A stretch of DNA of 6,578 nt from Syntrophales bacterium. Lineage in GTDB: Bacteria; Desulfobacterota; Syntrophia; Syntrophales; UBA2210. The notes beneath the pieces are model-generated. The model did no database searches. It was not told where the DNA came from and was given only the letters and a program-made list of their open reading frames with translations. A program made the position numbers and the translations under genes. The stretch lies in NCBI GenBank assembly GCA_023230565.1, contig JALNXD010000081.1, positions 1 to 6,578 on the forward strand, written 5' to 3'. Below, one piece after another: positions 6,231-6,578 of this stretch. Position 1 is the stretch's first letter. The number at the start of each line of letters is the position of its first letter.

Positions 6231-6309
6231 CGTCGCGTGTATATGCACAGATTACCGAAATACTCTCTGTTCATTTGGTGTCGACATACGTTGTAGTTTG
6301 CACCCCAGA

Positions 6310-6339
6310 ATTATCATCTCCAATTTTAAGAGATGTCTT
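6310..6339 (-). promoter_or_regulatory. Putative sigma70 promoter for the S74 gene
   Basis: On the minus strand AAGACA (6339-6334, four of six matches to TTGACA) is 18 bases from GATAAT (6315-6310, five of six matches to TATAAT). A start near 6303 would give a leader of about 88 bases before ATG 6215. The match is moderate and found by eye. Confidence 0.4.
6315..6335. repeat. Palindrome CATCTC-N9-GAGATG overlapping the S74 promoter spacer
   Basis: CATCTC (6315-6320) and GAGATG (6330-6335) are perfect inverted six-base arms lying between, and touching, the proposed -35 and -10. An operator for a dimeric repressor would sit just here. On the plus strand it is followed by TCTTTTT, so it could instead be read as a weak terminator, but no plus-strand gene precedes it. 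Confidence 0.35.
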
Positions 6340-6355
6340 TTTGAGATATTCGGTA

Positions 6356-6389
6356 AAGAGTAAACTCGGTTTTTCCAGGGTTTACTCTT
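6356..6389 (-). terminator. Strong hairpin after the right-edge gene, probable terminator
   Basis: AAGAGTAAAC (6356-6365) and GTTTACTCTT (6380-6389) form a perfect 10-bp stem. The 14-base interior can add further pairs (GG with CC around a T5 loop, with one bulged base). It lies 58 bases past the minus-strand stop at 6448 and before the S74 promoter, so it would insulate the two genes. In minus-strand reading only a short CTCTTT tract ends the stem, so termination efficiency is uncertain. Confidence 0.5.
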
Positions 6390-6447
6390 GTAAAAAGGCT
6401 CAACTTGACTAACCCGTTCCGTTCGTCAATACGATTTAATTTAAATA

Positions 6448-6578
6448 CTATAAAGTGATACACTGACTGCCTCCCTCCGCATGAAACCCCGGATTGAGAA
6501 TAACGGCGCCTCCGGCGGCAAAAGTCACCTGAGCTCCCCCTTGTATGACATAGCCGGGGCCTGCGGTTACTGTATCAA
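6448..6578 (-). CDS. C-terminal fragment of a surface-type protein with a PGFxAxxGS stack motif, 5' end outside window
   Basis: The last 42 codons of a minus-strand gene are read from the right edge to TAG at 6450-6448. The protein reads DTVTAGPGYVIQGG, AQVTFAAGGAVIL, NPGFHAEGGSQCITL, then stop. This is the pattern V.(S/A)G..V.F.AG..I.L.PGF.A..GS, a short beta-stack repeat that ends many secreted or cell-surface proteins, where it follows large repetitive or catalytic regions. Codon choice is ordinary and the frame is open throughout the visible part. The rest of the protein and hence its function lie outside the window. It is oriented like the S74 gene, 232 bases upstream of it, but a hairpin separates the two. 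Confidence 0.65.
   Translation of the reverse strand, partial: DTVTAGPGYVIQGGAQVTFAAGGAVILNPGFHAEGGSQCITL

Noticed and set aside
6216..6248. Longer start of the S74 protein at ATG 6248
   Set aside because: It adds 11 residues before a clean signal peptide and would place the good SD (6230-6222) inside the coding sequence; ATG 6215 fits both SD and signal peptide.
5148..6578. Prophage remnant, suggested by the S74 domain
   Set aside because: No other phage gene, integrase or attachment repeat is visible, and the S74 protein has a Sec signal peptide, unlike phage tail proteins.

Overview
The window most resembles a Gram-negative bacterium of the Desulfobacterota ('deltaproteobacterial') type. 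This is an inference from gene content: a Cam-class gamma carbonic anhydrase, a DUF4301 protein, and paired PilT-family ATPases followed by a receiver-like protein. No rRNA or other phylogenetic marker is present, so the assignment is loose. I see no tRNA, rRNA, CRISPR array, insertion sequence or integrase.

Layout. Bases 1-255 (+) hold the C-terminal end of a gamma carbonic anhydrase whose 5' part lies outside the window. It converges on a three-gene minus-strand operon. In transcription order this is a canonical pilT (3176-2094), a divergent PilT/PilU-like ATPase (2062-887) and a small degenerate receiver-domain protein (862-350). Gaps are 31 and 24 bases and each gene has a clear Shine-Dalgarno. 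A good sigma70-type promoter for the operon (TTGACA-N18-TATAGT) lies at 3328-3299. A roughly 330-base divergent spacer separates pilT from a large plus-strand gene (3510-5039) of the DUF4301 family. That protein's motifs look like those of UDP-sugar pyrophosphorylases.

Downstream, a long interrupted hairpin (5055-5103) sits between the DUF4301 gene and a convergent minus-strand gene (6215-5148). The latter encodes a Sec-exported protein with a C-terminal peptidase S74 (intramolecular chaperone) domain and coiled coil. Upstream of it are a putative promoter overlapped by a palindrome and a strong hairpin. At the right edge is the last 42 codons of another surface-type protein (6578-6448) ending in a PGFxAxxGS stack motif.

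How the parts relate. The pil operon would supply the cytoplasmic retraction motors of type IV pili plus a possible non-phosphorylated regulator. The S74 protein and the partial stack-motif protein are probably both exported or surface proteins. No functional link between the pil operon, the DUF4301 gene and the surface genes can be shown from the window. The most interesting points are the nucleotidyltransferase-like motifs in the DUF4301 protein, the phospho-acceptor-less receiver downstream of two pilus ATPases, and the signal-peptide-bearing S74 protein outside any visible phage context.
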